Source of the DNA: Actinostola sp. cb2023
Lineage: Eukaryota; Cnidaria; Anthozoa; Actiniaria; Actinostolidae
Length of the DNA stretch: 64,000 nt
Assembly: GCA_033675265.1 (NCBI GenBank)
Contig: JAUJYZ010001409.1
Span: 124,001-188,000, forward strand
Direction: 5' to 3'
The first letter of the stretch is position 1. The number at the start of each line of letters is the position of its first letter. A program made the translations under genes and the position numbers. Under the pieces are notes generated by a model. It had not been told where the DNA came from. It ran no database searches and was given only the letters and a program-made list of their open reading frames with translations. Positions 1 through 11,404 of this stretch are shown one piece after another.

Positions 1-1390
1 AAACGACATGAATAAAAATCACTTTTTTTTGCAATCTTTTAATGTTGGAATTTGTTTCCAACGACAATAGCGAACACCTGGGGTGATGTTTTGCTCAACA
101 AAACAATTCAACTTGATTTTACTTGGTTAATTATATTCACAATTTGGACCAGACTGTAAGATTGCAAACCTCAAACAATCACACAGAAATTCACCTATTA
201 AATGGTCTTTTTGGAACATCGACATGATAGTTATTTACAGATTTTTACCAATCCAAATAACTAGAATGAAACAACAATACATGCATGTAGTACACAATAG
301 CAAAATACTCCCCATGGAACTACATTAGCTTGTTTTGTATGACCTAAAGCAGGCTCGTCATGCAACATTAGCAAGTACATGTATTCCCAGTTTACTACAG
401 TAATCTACAAAATAATACTAATATATATACTCAATAAATTACAACAATGCTGCTACATGTATATGTAATATGTGGTTATAACACTAAATCAGTTTCACGT
501 ACATGAACCTACATATATGTAGGATTATAACCCTACAATAATATACATTGTACATGTATGTACATTGTATGTATTCAGAGTCTACAGATTTGTGTATACA
601 TGTAGTATAAATAATAATGTAGAAAAAGACAATGTAGTTGCATGGTAATAAGGAAAAAACATCCAGTGATATACCTCTATAGAGATAAAATGATCTAATA
701 TACAGTAATATGCATGTGTACAATATTAATAAGCTTACCAAAAGTGTTTCCATCAAACAGAGAACAATAATTTTTACAGGCAAATTCACATGAATAACGT
801 TCCAACTCATTCTCTGCACAGTTATACATTCGTAATCCCAAGTAAAGAAAACAATTTCTGCAGAGGTAGCAAATCTAATTTGATGTATTGATTCTCCTAA
901 CCAACATATCATTTTCATGTACCATGCCAAATGCACCTGTCCTCATATACCGTACATGGAAACATGCATGCATTATCATAATGGACCGACGTGCCACACA
1001 ATACAAACAATCAAGCCAGGAAACACTTACTGTAAGTATCTCTCAGTGCTAGAAATCAATTTAAACTGCAACATTTACACATTTAATTAATATAACTTGC
1101 AACAGCGAATTTCAAAATTGTTTATCTAAAAAATAAAAAATAAAAATCTATATATCATTTAAATCCCACAATGCATGATTTTCTGCACTGGAAGTCAGAT
1201 TTATTTTGAATACGGTAGATTTAGAAGAATTATTGTAAATGTAACGTCAAGCACAGAAACTCATTGCATTGTGGGATTATTAAAAGGATCTATACAACAA
1301 TCTTTGCTTTATTTCAGTATCAATGTAACATAAGATATGTACAGAACTGTACTGATTCAGTTGTGGGCCAAACTGGAAACCATTCCTTAT
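1..1390. other. AT-rich non-coding stretch rich in TACATGTA-type palindromes
   Basis: No convincing gene apart from one weak exon candidate (739-857). The stretch is rich in the short palindrome ACATGT/TACATGTA (for example around 430-620). It probably belongs to an intron or the downstream flank of the minus-strand gene whose first coding exon is at 4973-5294, but that link is inference. Confidence 0.4.
739..857 (-). CDS. Candidate internal exon (119 bp), frame ambiguous
   Basis: On the minus strand a good acceptor (pyrimidine-rich, ending CTGCAG) is followed by 119 open bases and a GTAAGC donor. Two frames are open. One enters in phase 1 and leaves in phase 0, which would join directly to the phase-1 exon at 4973-5294. 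The other enters in phase 2, leaves in phase 1 and is strikingly cysteine-rich, with six Cys in about 38 residues like a small extracellular module. The sequence alone does not decide between them, and the whole exon may be spurious. No family recognised. Confidence 0.25.
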
Positions 1391-1391
1391 T

Positions 1392-2871
1392 CAGGGCTTA
1401 TGGTTTGATGCGCGGATGCGGAACCGCATAATTTGGCTTGCTCCGCATAATAAGCCACTTCACACTTTCGTCCGCCATTTTGAATTGGGACTATGTACGC
1501 GTGAAAATTTATAGAAATCTGGATCATTTTGGCTTGCCATAACTCCGCTCGATTTTGATGGATTTTCAAAATTTAAACTTCGATAATCAGCAGGCATGCA
1601 TGCCAGTTGTTGGAGTGAAAAACAAGACCAATGTAGGTGTTTTAACTACCTTTTACGAGTCAATCTTCTTTTCACCAATGTATCTTAAAAATTCGAGCTA
1701 ATTTGCATATTCATTATTTTTCCGTGCCGAACGTTTTATTTTGGAAAACAAAAATCAGGTAAATTTTTTTCAAAAAATGGGGGTAGTTCCTTCCAATACC
1801 CATCATATGTATAGGTCATAAATAACAAAGAATACATCTTATCTAAAATGTTAAGTTTGTGAAAATCCAACGAAATCGAGTGGAGTTACGGCAAGCCAAA
1901 GTGATCCAGATTTATATGAATTTCCGCGCGGTTTGGTAATGTAGACAAATAGCAGGGCTCATGGACGAAAGCGTGAAGTGGCTTATTCGCATAATCCGGC
2001 AATTCCCGCATAATCCCGCATAATTTGGAGAAATTTGTAGAAAATCATAAAACAGGTAGGTATCTATTTTCGCTATTTCTCAAAGATTCTTCTCAGTAGA
2101 TTTCCTTCCCAAATCGTCGAACATTGAGCAATCGAATGGACGATTCACAACGGGAATGACAAGGCGTTCTATGTTGAAAACCGCGGGGGCTTGTTTTCTA
2201 AATTTCAATAGAACGTGTCTGTGTTTACGTTGATTTTCTGTGGGTAAACGTGAATTCTTTTGAGATCGAGTTCCTTCATAGCATTTTGCGAGTTCAATTA
2301 TGGTTAAAAAAACATATTATCAAAACAAACTTGTTCCGAATTGGTTCAAGTGCGACCTGGGCCTTATACATGTATTAAAATGTTTCAGCTCGAAATCGAG
2401 TAAATCAATACCCACGTGCAATCTTGTACGGAATACTTAGGTTCAGTTGACGTTTTATAATGTAGACTTTCTTGTACATAGATTTGAAAATTTGAGTCAA
2501 TCAGCCTTTCCCTAATACTCAACTAACGGATTTTTATTTCGGCCCTTTATAAATATCACGTTACGAAAGAAAACTGAGAATATACAAATTATCATGAGAA
2601 CGGCTCTCTCTGATTGGTCGGAAACAGCCCTATATCTTTACGATCAAATTGAAGGAGTCGTTCATTTCAAGTTCAATTCAGTTTCAAAAGAACAGGAACG
2701 GAGCATGCAATAGAAAGTGCCTCTAATTTGAAGCAATATAAGCTTGTTTGAAGTGAAACACGATAAAACAATTTTATTTCTGCTAAAAAATGTATGACGT
2801 CATCCCGTATAATTCGCCAAAAAAATCCCGAATAATTTTGATTTTTTCCCCGCATCCTACCATAAGCCCTG
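1392..2871. mobile_element. hAT-like non-autonomous DNA element, 1.48 kb
   Basis: The ends are inverted: CAGGGCTTATGGT at 1392-1404 and its complement at 2859-2871, followed inward on both sides by GATGCG-containing sequence. The CAGGG start is typical of hAT elements, but I see no clean 8-bp target duplication. Inside it, a second, longer inverted repeat (about 1452-1570 against 1860-1985) suggests a nested foldback element. There is no transposase ORF. Confidence 0.65.
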
Positions 2872-2974
2872 TTGTAGTAAAACTACACTAATGGGACCAC
2901 AATGAATGCAATAACATGACATGGCATGTTTTGTTTCATGTACAATGTATTGTAATTTCTTTGAAGGCCACTTA

Positions 2975-3251
2975 CAGTGCGACTACACCAACCAAGGCCA
3001 CCCAAACAAATTTTGAATCAAATTTTCTAATCAAATTTGTGACGCTGAATAACAGAATGATGTCGAATTCTACAATTTAAACTGTTTCTTGTTCACTCTT
3101 GGTCATATACATACACATATAAAGTAAAATATATGCTCCTAAAGCGAAAATTTGAACATTTGTGCAGATTCTATTGTTTAAATACTCAATTGTGATTGGA
3201 TAATTTGTATGAACATTTGTTTGGGTGGCCTTGGTTGGTGTAGTCACACTG
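2975..3251. mobile_element. Tc1/mariner-type MITE, 277 bp
   Basis: Near-perfect terminal inverted repeats of about 37 bp begin CAGTGCGACTACACCAACCA on the left and end with the complement on the right. TA dinucleotides flank both ends (2973-2974 and 3252-3253), as expected of a TA target duplication. There is no coding capacity. Confidence 0.8.
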
Positions 3252-4038
3252 TAATTATGTTCAAGTGATTACTTTTCAAGTACATGTACAAATGTACATG
3301 TGCTACTATCAGTAATATTATATATTTACATAACACAGCCACCTTATAACATTGGGCTCATCACTCGCTAAAAGAAATATTTTCACACACTCAGCCAATG
3401 TAATGTGAGAAGTACATTTAAGGTGATCATATTGCTAAATACATGTATACTGCATACTTTCATAAACTGTATGCAGAAATTCCAATGACGGTATTCTTAC
3501 TCATGTATGTACATGTATGTAGTATATACATATATATGTATGTCTGCCTACTTTTCATTTTGAAACCATTGGTGTGTCTGACTATATGTGAACACATTCA
3601 TAAATGTATGACAATATACATTCCTGGCATATACAGTGTAGCAGTGTATATCAATAAATAATATCTTAAGTCACATATTCGTTGAGTTGGCTCAATGGTT
3701 TCAAGCTTGCATTTATAAACAATTTAAAATGAAATAAGGATGGAACGTATAATATCACCAAGGTAAGTAGAATTTGTAAATTATTTGATAGTGGAAAATT
3801 ACAGGTTTTTCTCTAAACTGCCCAAGAATATTATGTCTATTCATTTCACATGTAAAAGTAACTCCACAAATTATTGATTAAAATGTAATTATTGTAAGTC
3901 TATTATCATTATCATTCCTCACAAACACAAATATGTCTACCTAATTTGTTTAGCATAAATATCTGCTTCACTAATTCTAATGGCTATTTTTTATTATCCT
4001 ATACATATTACATCTCAGCCAATCAGAGCTCACCATTT

Positions 4039-4101
4039 CTATGAAATACAGAGCGGTATTTCATAGTTTTTTTCTATGAAATACAGAGCGGTATTTCATA
4101 G
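4039..4101. repeat. Two tandem 28-bp palindromes
   Basis: Two copies of a hairpin-forming unit (CTATGAAATAC, a GAG centre, GTATTTCATAG) sit side by side, separated by T-rich spacer. They resemble the arms of the larger palindrome at 4446-4602 and probably derive from the same foldback family. Confidence 0.6.
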
Positions 4102-4445
4102 TTTGTATTAGCCAATCAAAATGTTGTAAATTTTTCCCGCTTTTTTCTTCCACTGGACGCGCTCGCGTCGTGTTGCTACATTTACCAATATTTGCATAAA
4201 AATTGTTTTTAATTTCGAAATCCAAACTCATTCAACGATTCAAAGCGTTATAAACATGGCTTCAAGTTCGAGAAATATACTTCAAATCTTCCTTCACTCA
4301 GAAGAAGCGTTAGAAAACAACAGTTGACACGGACAAATTCGAAATTCATAGCATTTATTTCTCAGGAACCGTGCAACGAAACTCGAAAAGCTAAGTAGAA
4401 ACGACTTGACAGTTAATTGTTGATGTAATATGTATAGGATAATAT

Positions 4446-4602
4446 GGTTATTCAATGGTTTTCTATGGAATACGGGCGGAAATTTCACTCAAAAATTATA
4501 TTATTTTAGTATACAACTCGCCTAAAGGCTCGTTGTATACCAAATAATATAATTTTTTCGTGAAATATTCGCTCGTATTCCATAGAAAACCATGGAATAA
4601 CC
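4446..4602. mobile_element. Foldback/palindromic MITE, 157 bp
   Basis: Almost the whole interval is one imperfect palindrome: it starts GGTTATTCAATGG and ends CCATGGAATAACC, with the centre near TCGCCTAAAGGCTCG. It would fold into a single long hairpin. There are no ORFs. Confidence 0.7.
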
Positions 4603-4972
4603 AATAAATATCCAGCAAAAATAAGCCAATGATCAAGATACATAGGTACCTTACTTAATTCTCTAAATCTGCAAGGCAAATGACATTCCTGTCATACATA
4701 CATGTATTACCTCATATAATCATTCATTCATAGAATAAAATATTACAACGATCTGTATCACAGACGAAACTGGAAGTAAATATTTGTGAAAAGCTCTCAG
4801 TATTTGGTAATTTGGTATTTGGTAAATGTAATAGAGTAAATAAACAAACCATATTAAATTAATTACATAAGCTTAAATAACTCGATCCTTCTATTGAGAA
4901 AGTGATAAAATTTCAATAGGAGTAATTTTTGCAATTGAATATAACAAAGGAAGGAAATAAGTTACTACTCAC

Positions 4973-5294
4973 TGAAATATTTCAGAGTTTCTTGTACTTG
5001 TTCTGTAGTCAAATCCAGTGCAATGGCGACATCAGAAGTAAACATCGACCAATCCCCATCACCACTCGAACTCTCTACCCCACTTTCTGTCTCCAGATAC
5101 TCCTGCTCTGACATCGACAACGAACCATCGTTAATACTAGACCCTCTAGAATCGTCTTTAAACACTGTTCCATCGCTCAAAAAAGGATCGGTATCGCGAA
5201 AAGGACTTTCTTCCTCGAATGTTTCCAGAACGTCGACAGCGTCGCCATCTTGAAATTGGAAGAGGTCGGAGCACGAAGTTCTAGAGAACGCCAC
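4973..5294 (-). CDS. First coding exon of an unknown acidic protein
   Basis: The ATG at 5294 opens 107 codons that end in phase 1 at a consensus donor (A|GTGAGT). The peptide is acidic and Ser/Asp/Glu-rich with no signal peptide: it starts MAFSRTSCSDLFQFQDGD and ends around DLTTEQVQETLKYF. I recognise no domain; a disordered N-terminal segment of an intracellular protein is the simplest reading. The opposite strand is also open here (5023-5253), but it lacks splice or start context. The downstream exons should lie toward position 1 and could not be identified securely. A similar short acidic phase-1 first exon lies at 10301-10448. Confidence 0.5.
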
Positions 5295-6010
5295 AACTGC
5301 TATGTATTGTAAGCTGACTTACGAACACGTTAGAAGGCAGTAGAGGACCTAGGCCTTCGAGGCTAGAGAGCTATGGTTGTTGTTATTTGACAACTTTTGT
5401 GATAAAATTACTAGCAGTTCCAATGTGTGACTCGATCATTCAATGACTGTGTCATGTGTGACCTCAGTTTGACAGTCTTGCCTTGCTCAGTTATGGGCCA
5501 ATCCACTGGGAAATTAAACTGAATCTTTCTCTACTTAGTCAACAATCATTCAGCAACCAAACTAGTTAAAAACTTCAAACAAACGAACTAAAATCCGGGG
5601 CTAAAATTCAACAGTTGTGTGCACACGCTCCTGCCGACTACGACGGCCACACGTACTGTATAAACGACAATAGATCGAAGTGTGACCGACCTATCACCGA
5701 CCTATCACCGAACAATGTCCGAATAGTTCGAATTACTGTCCGGAAATACGTCATACATAATTCGAGAAATCGCAGCTTGTGCACATAAAGACATAATGCT
5801 TCGCTGACTTGAAAAGAAGGAACCGTGAACGACAATGCTGTAGGTATACGTAGGATTGGTTTAACACGACAACGACATGATATTTTGGTTTCTTGCCCTT
5901 TGGACCATATAACCGCACGTGTTGTGGTGTGAGCCAATCGGTGGGTTTCTAAATTTGAGCTGGTTGAGTTCAGGAGCGGTCAACGGCATCTGTTCAGTGG
6001 AAAAGCTGTT
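5295..6010. other. Upstream flank of the acidic-exon gene; no gene seen
   Basis: This probably contains the 5' UTR or promoter of the minus-strand gene starting at 5294. Minus-strand ORFs around 5638-6076 have no recognisable protein features. A short direct repeat (CGACCTATCAC) occurs at about 5687-5709. Confidence 0.35.
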
Positions 6011-6013
6011 CTG

Positions 6014-6801
6014 ATGGTTTTTTTTATCTCCTATCTCCTTAAACGAGGTTACAGCCGTGACTTTCTCACTAAACAAACTAAACGCGCTGCTGACATCCCT
6101 CGCAATCTTGCTCTACAACCTAGACAGAAATCTAATTCCTCTCACCGAATTCCCTTTATAGTCACCTATAATCCATCACTTCCATCTATGTTTCCTATCT
6201 TTAAGAAACATTTTGACCTTCTACATTCCTCCGTGCGTTGCAAAACCATTTTCCCCCAACGCCCTTTAGTAGCCTTCCGACGTTCATCCAATCTACGTGA
6301 TTTGCTAGTCAAATCCAAACTACCGTCAGATAACTCCAACACTGCTTCCAATCACAATCCAGGTTCTTTTCGTTGTGGACAAAACTGTTTAACTTGCCCT
6401 TACATTTCCGATAACTGCACCCAATATACTTTTACTTCTACGGGTGAAACCAGAACCATTACTACACACATGGACTGTAACAGAAAAAAACGTAATTTAC
6501 ATGATTCAATGTACTAAATGTCACAAACAGTACATTGGTGAAACCAAACGTAGACTCAAAGACCGCTTCAACGAACATCGTAGGACAGTTGACAAACCTT
6601 CTAGTAAATCCAAACCCACTACTGCATCTGAACATTTTCTATCTAACCCTGACCACTCTGCATCTAATATCCTTTTAATTCCTTTAGAACAAATTTTTCT
6701 CTTCTCGTGATGCTATTCGCAAAGCCAAAGAAGCTTATCTCATAACACGTGCTAACACTCTTGAACCTAATGGCCTTAATAAACGCGATGAAACCTACTA
6801 A
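6014..6801 (+). pseudogene. Penelope-like element: C-terminal RT region, zinc finger and GIY-YIG endonuclease, frameshifted
   Basis: The first frame (6014-6517) has the conserved linker of Penelope-like retroelements, with peptides such as RIPFIVTYNP and FDLLHSS. It continues into a CxxC zinc-finger motif, FRCGQNCLTCPY. After a one-base slip in an A-run near 6483-6490, the next frame (6444-6710) carries a GIY-YIG nuclease core: VIYMIQCTKCHKQYIGET, then Arg and His residues. A second slip near 6690-6700 separates the typical tail (AKEAYLI, TLEPNGLN), which ends at a stop near 6801. The reverse-transcriptase domain is missing, so this is a 5'-truncated dead copy. Family assignment rests on the zinc-finger/GIY-YIG arrangement known for Penelope-like elements. 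Confidence 0.85.
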
Positions 6802-6902
6802 TCAGTTACACCGTTACTTATCTCTCGCTATCATATCATATACTAAAACGTCATTTCCTTTTTACCATTATATATAGTCAAGTCACTTGTAAAATCTCAT
6901 AT

Positions 6903-6943
6903 GCACCTGATGAAGACTAGTATGGCTAGTCGAAATATTGTGC
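6903..6943 (+). ncRNA. Hammerhead-ribozyme-like motif in the Penelope 3' region
   Basis: About 100 bases past the endonuclease stop lies CTGATGA (6907-6913), one extra A, a perfect 6-bp stem (GACTAG/CTAGTC) with a 5-nt loop, then GAAA (6932-6935). The flanks GCAC (6903-6906) and GTGC (6940-6943) could form stem I around a minimal stem III. Hammerhead motifs are known in Penelope-like elements. The extra base between the core and stem II departs from the canonical core, so activity is uncertain. Confidence 0.55.
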
Positions 6944-7077
6944 AAAATTAAATCCGAAATATTCTACGTCGTATTGGTTATTCTTCATTTAACCTATTTC
7001 TGATGGTAGTTTGCTGGGAATGACATTAATTATGAATTTCATCTGGTCTGGGAAAAAAGTACCCCTCGCTCAATTAG

Positions 7078-7450
7078 ATTCAAAACTCCTGGCAAACGTT
7101 TAAGACTCCTGGTAATTTTTTTACGTTTTTTTTGGTTCCCCGGCATATCGAAAACGCCTGGAAAACGTTTTTTTTTGGTTCTCCATATTGAAAACACCTG
7201 CATGGAAAAGTTTTTTTTGGTTCTCCAGATTCAAAACACCTGGGAAACATTTTTTTTGGTTCTCCAGATTCAAAACACCTGGGAAACATTTTTTTTGGTT
7301 CTCCAGATTCAAAACACCTGGGAAACGTTTTTTGGGATACCCGGGAAACGTTTTTTTTTGGTTCGGAAAAAAAAATAGTATCTGGGAAACGTTTTTTTGG
7401 GGGTGGGATGTTCAGAAAAAAAGTTGTCTGGGAGAAGTTTTTTTGGGCTG
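7078..7450. repeat. Minisatellite, about 36-bp unit
   Basis: Six to eight degenerate copies of a unit made of a T-run, GGTTCTCCAGATTCAAAAC and ACCTGGGAAAC. The ORFs on both strands (EPKKMFPRCFESG-type repeats) are by-products of this array and not genes. Confidence 0.75.
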
Positions 7451-7580
7451 ACAAGGTTTTCTTGGTGATATTTCGGTGTTTCTCTCCTCAAGTTCGTTGC
7501 TGGCAAAAATATCAATAAACTTTCCTGGCTGGATCAATAGAACAGTTGTCCATCTCCCAGCACACCGTTGACCGCTCTCG

Positions 7581-7782
7581 TGAGTTTCAGAGTCGATGCG
7601 CAAGTAACATTGGCTTTTTAAGTTGGCGTTTGTTGCTCTTGCTACACCGTACTGAGGAGTCCCAAAAAGGACGAAACAGCTGTCTACGGTTGCCGATCCT
7701 GGCTCTCTCTTGCTCTATCATGTTGTTGTTGTGTTAAGCTTTTTATTTCTACGTAGTATCAGCCTTTCTTGAATTTCATGTT
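7581..7782 (+). mobile_element. 200-bp interspersed repeat carrying a hammerhead ribozyme (retrozyme-like), copy 1
   Basis: This block is roughly 95% identical by eye to the reverse complement of 45487-45691. Homology starts at TGAGTTTCAGAGTCGAT and ends at GAATTTCATGTT, with different flanks outside, so the repeat is a discrete mobile unit of about 202-205 bp. The ribozyme lies centrally. An (ATA)n array begins about 15 bp beyond the 3' end. No ORF belongs to it. Size and content match the small non-autonomous ribozyme retroelements (retrozymes) described in animals, but a Penelope-derived piece cannot be excluded. Confidence 0.75.
7646..7690 (+). ncRNA. Type I hammerhead ribozyme, copy 1
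   Basis: All core elements are present in order. Stem I ACCGTA (7646-7651) pairs with TACGGT (7685-7690). The core is CTGAGGA (7652-7658), matching CUGANGA. Stem II GTCC/GGAC (7659-7662 and 7669-7672) is closed by a CAAAAA loop. GAAA lies at 7673-7676. A short stem III (A-U plus C-G) is closed by the self-complementary loop AGCT, and the UC cleavage site ends at 7684. Self-cleavage is predicted between 7684 and 7685. The second copy at 45579-45622 differs by a compensatory pair in stem II, which supports the fold. Confidence 0.88.
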
Positions 7783-7794
7783 CGCTGACTTCGC

Positions 7795-7936
<142 letters not shown>

Positions 7937-8056
7937 AATAATAATCGAACAAGTAAAGACTTATTAAACGATTTTACTATACGGTTGAGCGATAAAATGT
8001 TGTAACTGAACTTAAAGGACATTCTTAATACTCCAGTTTCGCGTTGTTTAGAGATG

Positions 8057-8254
8057 ACCGCTGTCCTTGACAAAAGACGCATTTGTACAGGCTTAGCCTC
8101 GAATCAGAAACCAGTCCGTGCAATTCAAAAATGTTTCTATTGTTTCATGTCAACATTTTTTCGTGTTCTTGTTGAGTTTGTTGAATCATTTACACTGATT
8201 CGAGGCTAGCGCTAAGCCTGTACAAATGCGTCTGATGTATATAAGTACAGCGGT
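8057..8254. mobile_element. MITE with long terminal inverted repeats, 198 bp
   Basis: The arms match over about 50 bp: ACCGCTGT, then GACGCATTTGTACAGGCTTAGC, then CTCGAATCAG, in opposite orientations at both ends. The right arm carries a 6-bp GCTAGC insertion relative to the left. The centre is non-coding. Confidence 0.75.
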
Positions 8255-8483
8255 TTTACAACGGGATCCGTGAACGCGAAAAGGGACTATTAAAAGTAAG
8301 TCGACGACGTTTCGACGTTACAAACGTCAAAATACATCTAGGAATAAACTATATACAGAAAAATATGACAATGGACACTAATGAATAAATACAAAGAATA
8401 AAACGATAACTAAAAAAGGCTAAGAAATAAAAATATATAAACAAAGAGTTTAGCACGTATGGAGCCGACTGAATGTTCCAGTA

Positions 8484-8578
8484 ATAATATAATAATAATA
8501 ATAATATTAATATTAATAATAATAATAATAATAATCAATTAATAATAATCTAATAATAACTAGTAATATAATAATAAC

Positions 8579-8618
<40 letters not shown>

Positions 8619-8662
8619 TAATAATAATAATAATTAATAATAATAATAATAGTAATTATAAC

Positions 8663-8705
<43 letters not shown>

Positions 8706-8800
8706 TAATAATGATACTAATAATAATGATGATAATAATAATAATTATAATAATAGTAATTATAATAACAATAATAATAATAATTATTATAATAATAATA

Positions 8801-8881
<81 letters not shown>

Positions 8882-8889
8882 GTAATAAT

Positions 8890-8933
<44 letters not shown>

Positions 8934-9016
8934 TAATAATAATAATAATAATAATGATGATGATAATAATAATAATAATAATAATAGTAATTATAATAAC
9001 AATAATAATAATAATT

Positions 9017-9090
<74 letters not shown>

Positions 9091-9102
9091 GTAATTATAA
9101 TA

Positions 9103-9155
<53 letters not shown>

Positions 9156-9202
9156 TAATAATGATACTAATAATAATGATGATAATAATAATGATAATGA
9201 TT
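8484..9202. repeat. Long degenerate AAT/ATT microsatellite, about 0.7 kb
   Basis: Imperfect AAT repeats with interspersed GAT, AGT and ATT variants. A roughly 200-bp block with AACAATAATAATGATACTAA occurs twice (near 8700 and 9150), pointing to internal duplication. It is not coding. Confidence 0.9.
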
Positions 9203-10300
9203 TATTGATGGCATCCCTGGCTTTCTGTACGCCGCATAAGTATGATCAGAAAATGACCCTTGCTTATATATTATTTATGCTTGTGTTTGAAACACTTTAT
9301 AGAAGACACTGATATGAACTTCGAACCACAATTTTATAGTGGTTTTTCTGTCCTCAGAAGAATAAAGGATGCGATTGATCGTGGTAAAGTTTTATCAGTC
9401 ACGTGACCTACTTTTTAGGACTTTTTAAGTTATGCGAGCAGAAATGAACATAAAATTTTATTTAAAAGGTATATAGCTTCTGCTTTGTCAGTGTGTGAAC
9501 AAAACAGTATAGTGCATGAGTTTCTCTAATAATTGTACGATTTTGTATACTGTCGTCTTTAGTTCTACAGAGAACAGAACAAACAGATCAGAATCCAAAT
9601 CTGATAATTCATGTGTACTACGATATATAAAGTCTGTTTACAGGTCGGTAAACCAGTTATAACAAACACGTTCAGTATTCCGTAATTAATGACTGATTAT
9701 TGGGGATTATGCGGGTGGAAGCAAAACCATCACAAGCAAGTTTTGCATGGTTATTTTTATGCACACAAATACCGCGTAGGACTTCACTAGCTAGCTATAA
9801 AGAGGTGGATGCATGTAGACTTTATAGCTGGGTAAACAAATAACTTAAACTCGCAGGAAAGCGTCTCACGACTTTGAAGAACAAATATTTTCACGTAAAA
9901 TGTGGTACCTGTTAACCAGCTATACTATCAAAACTTAATACATATAAAACTATGAAACTGCGATTGAAATTCTTCGGTGCTTGACCATCGATAAGGCTGA
10001 ATAACTTCAAAGTATAAAGAGGTTTTGAATAAATTGTTCTTGATATAGAACAATTACCGGAATATTTAATGATATCTATTCTAACTATTGTAGTATTGCA
10101 CCGTGGGCAATATAAGCAAACTACCTGTCATCAAACTACTATATATATATTCTTATGCGTATCGTACACCAACTAATATGGTCCAATAGATCTCCTTTGA
10201 TATCCATGTTTACGCTGTTTTACCGTTCCTAATAGCTAGTTAATTCAATTAAATTCCACTCCAATCAAGTGTAAACTACAGTGAACTAAGACATACTTAC
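9203..10300. other. No recognisable feature
   Basis: Non-repetitive AT-rich sequence. It is probably intronic to the minus-strand gene that starts at 10448, since that gene's second exon must lie in this direction. I could not pick a second exon with confidence. Confidence 0.4.
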
Positions 10301-10448
10301 ATTGAGTAAGATACTCTTGCACCGAGGCTGGGAGACTATCAAGAATAGATTCTTCTTCAACAGAGTCTTCAACAGGGCTACACGGGATGTCTTCTTCTCC
10401 ATCTGATAGAGTACTGGACATGTCACGAAACTTTTGAACAGTAAGCAT
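10301..10448 (-). CDS. First coding exon of a second unknown acidic protein
   Basis: The ATG at 10448 opens 49 codons, ending in phase 1 at a strong donor (T|GTAAGTATG). The peptide is acidic (MSSTLSDGEEDIPCSPVED, then EEESILDSLPASVQEYLTQ) with no signal peptide. It shares layout, intron phase and a V-Q-E-x-L motif near the splice site with the exon at 4973-5294, so the two could be related tandem genes. That similarity is short and may be chance. No function can be given. Confidence 0.45.
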
Positions 10449-11255
10449 TTCACATAATTGAGGGCTCTGAATTCACTCTTAAGCTTCTCTGAACAAGAAA
10501 CGACTCAGTTCCACTCAACTTCACGGTTGCGTTGCCTGACTTTGTCAGTTAGGCTAGTGATTATATTTCCACAGAGGTTAAAAGTCTCTTTTTTCTCAGG
10601 AAGATCATCATACAGCGAGAGCTAAAACTCGTCATAACAACAAAAGTTTGTTTTCATGCTGAATCAGTATTTTTATGACCTTCAGTTGTCTGACACAACT
10701 GAGCATGCGCCAAGACCGTTGCGAGCATGGAATGCACGCCGCATTTTTTTTTTGCAGTTTGGGACTGGCCTACCCATCATCAGGATTAGAATTGTCAAAC
10801 CTATTTTAAATACGTAAAATTTAAGCTGAATACGACTGAAGACTCGTGTAATTTTGACTTTCAAAACATACAATAATAACAGTAAAAACGCAGAACGATA
10901 CACAAAAAACCGTTCTAATGTATCACTTTATAAATATGGCATCATACATACCGCATATATATACTCTGTTTGGAATCTTGGTTTAGTTGTGAGCGATTTA
11001 TTTTCCTTTGTGAGTGGAATTTAATGAAGGTTGATTCGACCTCAAGAAAAACGGAAAAGAAACAGAAAGTGAAGAAGGAACAAAGCCGAGAGAGAGAAAA
11101 ATTTCTCCCGAGACATTCTGAGACTCTGAGACATCGAATCGACTTACGGAAAGGGTGAAGATTCCTGCTCCGCCGACGGTAATGGCTCAGCAAAAGTATT
11201 CATTGGTAAAAGTATATTTTTGTTGTGAACTCGCTATTTCGTCTATATACACACA
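10449..11255. other. Upstream flank; no gene seen
   Basis: Probably holds the 5' UTR or promoter of the acidic-exon gene at 10448. Plus-strand ORFs near 10970-11158 (Lys/Glu-rich) and minus-strand ORFs near 10682-11193 lack domain or splice evidence. Confidence 0.35.
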
Positions 11256-11257
11256 CG

Positions 11258-11404
<147 letters not shown>

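Noticed and set aside
7080..7454. Repeated EPKKMFPRCFESG ORF as a repeat protein gene
   Set aside because: Period and composition follow a T-run minisatellite; overlapping ORFs exist in several frames and on both strands.
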